DNA from: Metopolophium dirhodum
Lineage: Eukaryota; Arthropoda; Insecta; Hemiptera; Aphididae
NCBI RefSeq assembly: GCF_019925205.1
Contig: NC_083560.1
Span: forward strand, 127,693,062-127,757,061
Length of the DNA: 64,000 bases
Reading direction: 5' to 3'
The first letter of the stretch is position 1. The number at the start of each line of letters is the position of its first letter. Shown here in pieces: positions 61,701-64,000 of the stretch. A model generated the notes under the pieces. It searched no databases, was not told the origin of the DNA, and saw only the letters and a list, made by a program, of their open reading frames with translations. Position numbers and translations under genes: made by a program.

Positions 61701-64000
61701 GATGTTTAAGTTATATTTTTAATAGGGTCAATTGTTGCTTTTTAAATTCTATTTGACGTTGATATTCTACTAGAAAAACAGTTTTTATGTTATTCATAAC
61801 AATTATTAGAGTTAAAAACTTAAAATATATGAGTGGATCTAAATATGATCCAATGATATGGCATGTTTATCAAATAGTATTGCATGATACCTCAGGAATA
61901 TATATGTCAATGCTATAAATTATGTAAAATGATTTTATTTATATGTACACCTACAGTATAATAATAACAACAATCTTAAATTGACACTCAACAATAACAT
62001 TAATAATAATAGGCGATAAGCATTTAAAAGTTGTAATTAGAATCTATAATCTAAAGATTCGATTTGAAGTTGATGATTGCTCTAGTAAATCAATTTTTAT
62101 ACTAATTATAACATTCATTAGATTTTAAAACAAAAAAAAAAAATGATTGGAACTAAATTGTTCCCAATGTTATAGAATGAATATCAATTAATATTGTATG
62201 TTTATCTCAGGAATAAATTGTTTTAAGCTATTTAAAATGTGAAACAATTTTATTTAAATAGACCAACAATATATTAAAATTAATATCTTAACATTTAAAC
62301 TAAATGAAATAACATAAATGATAGGTAATAAGCAATTAAAAGTTGGAATTAGGTAAATAAACATCAATTTAAGTGTATCATAAAATAATATTCAGTAAAA
62401 AACAAAAGGGAAGTTCCAAAAACTTTAAAATATATATATTACTAGATTAGAAACATTGTAAGAACTCGTAAATGTATAATTTATGAAACCTGATACGGAT
62501 GTTTAAAATATTATAGATGTTTATTGGTAAACTTGCATGAAGAAGAAAGAATGAATAAATATATTAGTTACTCAATTCAGAGATAATTGTACAAAATGAT
62601 AATATTTAACAAAAGAAATAGATAAAAATACATAAGTGGCAAATCATATTTATAAACCAATAAAATATAATGATCAATAGTGTGTTACAGCTAATAAAAT
62701 AAATTGTGGATCTAGATGTTATAATATATTCTATGCAAACTCTTAATAGAACTAATTGAGAATATGAAATTTTATTTTATTTTAATTAGAAGATTATAAA
62801 TCAAATTAAATAATTTGGTAAAATGTTTCTTAAATGACTTTCAATTTAGTATTTATAATAAATTAATTGTTCAGTTTTACCATGATCTCAGCTTTTCATA
62901 TTTGATGTTGAAGTCATATTTTCAATTGTGTTAATTGTTGCATTTAAAAATTCAATTTGATGTTTTTATTCCACTAGAAAAAAAAATTTTATGTTAATTA
63001 TAACAATTATTAGAGTTAAAATCTTAAAATATATTAGTGGATCTAAATTTTAATAAATGATATACCATGAATATCAATTAATATTGTATGGTTAACTCAG
63101 GAATATATATTTTAAACCTATATAATATGTTTAACGAGTTTATTTATATACACCTACGATATAACAATCACAACAATTTGAAATCGATACTCAATGCAAT
63201 AACATCAATAATAAGTATTAAATGTTTAAGAGTTGTAATTTAATAAATAAGTCAAATAAATATCAATTATTTATTTCTAATAAATTAAGTGTTCAGTTAT
63301 ACCTTGAATTCAGGTTTTAATAATAGATGTTTAAGTTATATTTTTAATAGGGTCAATTGTTGCTTTTTAAATTCTATTTGATATTGATATTCTACTAGAA
63401 AAACAATTTTTATGTTATTCATAACAATTATTAGAGTTAAAAACTTAAATATATGAGTGGATCTAAATATGATCCAATGATATGGCATGTTTATCAAATA
63501 GTATTGCATGGTACCTCAGGAATATATATGTCAAAGCTATAAATTATGTAAAATGATTTTATTTATATATACACCTACAGTATAATAATAACAACAATCT
63601 TAAATTGACACTCAACAATAACATTAATAATAATAGGCGATAAGCATTTAAAAGTTGTAATTAGAATCTATAATCTAAAGATTCGATTTGAAGTTGATGA
63701 TTGCTCTAGTAAATCAATTTTTATACTAATTATAACATTCATTAGAGTTTAAAACAAAAAAAAAAATGATTGGAACTAAATTGTTCCCAATGTTATAGAA
63801 TGAATATCAATTAATATTGTATGTTTATCTCAGGAATAAATTGTTTTAAGCTATTTAAAATGTGAAACAATTTTATTTAAATAGACCAACAATATATTAA
63901 AATTAATATCTTAACATTTAAACTAAATGAAATAACATAAATGATAGGTAATAAGCAATTAAAAGTTGGAATTAGGTAAATAAACATCAATTTAAGTGTA

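Larger units (their letters stand above)
25600..64000. repeat. Homogeneous tandem satellite array, 1,624-bp higher-order repeat, at least 23 copies
   Basis: A fixed landmark (TACTCAATTCAGAGATAATT) recurs at 26841, 28465, 30090, 31715, 33341, 34963, 36588, 38213, 39835, 41457, 43079, 44704, 46328, 47952, 49577, 51201, 52825, 54450, 56073, 57696, 59321, 60944 and 62569. The period is 1,622-1,626 bp, and length differences include A-runs and a short deletion (AATAATAATAG versus AATTTATAG). Copies appear about 98-99% alike by eye. The array begins with a partial unit at about 25,600 and runs off the right edge. The sequence is very AT-rich and no coding frame was seen in any unit. An assembly artefact is unlikely because neighbouring units differ at diagnostic sites. 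Confidence 0.95.

Noticed and set aside
25600..64000. A CRISPR-like repeat-spacer array
   Set aside because: The repeat unit is 1.6 kb with no short direct repeats and unique spacers, and the context is eukaryotic. It is a satellite.

Overview
The window looks like repeat-dense, probably heterochromatic DNA from an insect, most likely an aphid or a close hemipteran relative. The host-like sequence is very AT-rich. Every recognisable protein is a metazoan transposable-element protein, with one possible exception, a DUF4806-like exon whose family is common in aphids. The terminal-inverted-repeat element at 15.5-16.9 kb and the CGCTCAGAATC-type repeats resemble aphid interspersed repeats; this is recognition from memory, not a search. 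No conserved single-copy host gene, tRNA or rRNA was found.

Layout. (1) 1-14,950: three non-LTR retrotransposons (LINE-A, LINE-B, LINE-C here) lie head to tail on the minus strand. Each has a CCHC zinc-knuckle gag-like ORF1 and an ORF2 with an APE-type endonuclease and reverse transcriptase, and the style is that of the R1 clade. They are much richer in GC than the sequence around them. All carry nonsense codons, and LINE-B and LINE-C also have frameshifts. LINE-A runs off the left edge, and LINE-C is 5'-truncated. A 473-bp Mutator-like miniature element with a 9-bp target duplication is inserted in ORF1 of LINE-B. Just after the ORF2 stop codons of LINE-B and LINE-C is a three-way-junction RNA fold with a conserved 35-nt loop and stems that differ in sequence but still pair.

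(2) 14,950-18,780: a graveyard of fragments. It holds a hAT transposase piece (GTF2IRD2-like), a 1.4-kb element with about 90-bp terminal inverted repeats and a nested small element, the C-terminus of a Jockey/CR1-like LINE, and the C-terminal end of a BEL/Pao polyprotein.

(3) 18,780-21,330: a Harbinger (PIF) transposon. Its HARBI1-type nuclease gene can be assembled from six exons (357 codons) but is dead: two nonsense codons, a lost splice donor and a Glu-to-Lys change at the expected third catalytic position. A convergent exon looks like the C-terminus of its Myb/SANT partner. Next is the DUF4806-like exon.

(4) 21,373-24,550: a piece of the satellite repeat, then a multi-exon piggyBac transposase pseudogene on the minus strand. 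Its 3' end runs directly into the satellite piece.

(5) 24,550-64,000: satellite DNA. Diverged monomers of about 420 bp lead into an almost perfectly homogenised array with a period of about 1,624 bp, at least 23 copies, running off the right edge. Each unit is a higher-order repeat of three diverged monomers plus a spacer of about 475 bp. Diagnostic variants recur two, three or four units apart, as expected from recent unequal exchange of multi-unit blocks.
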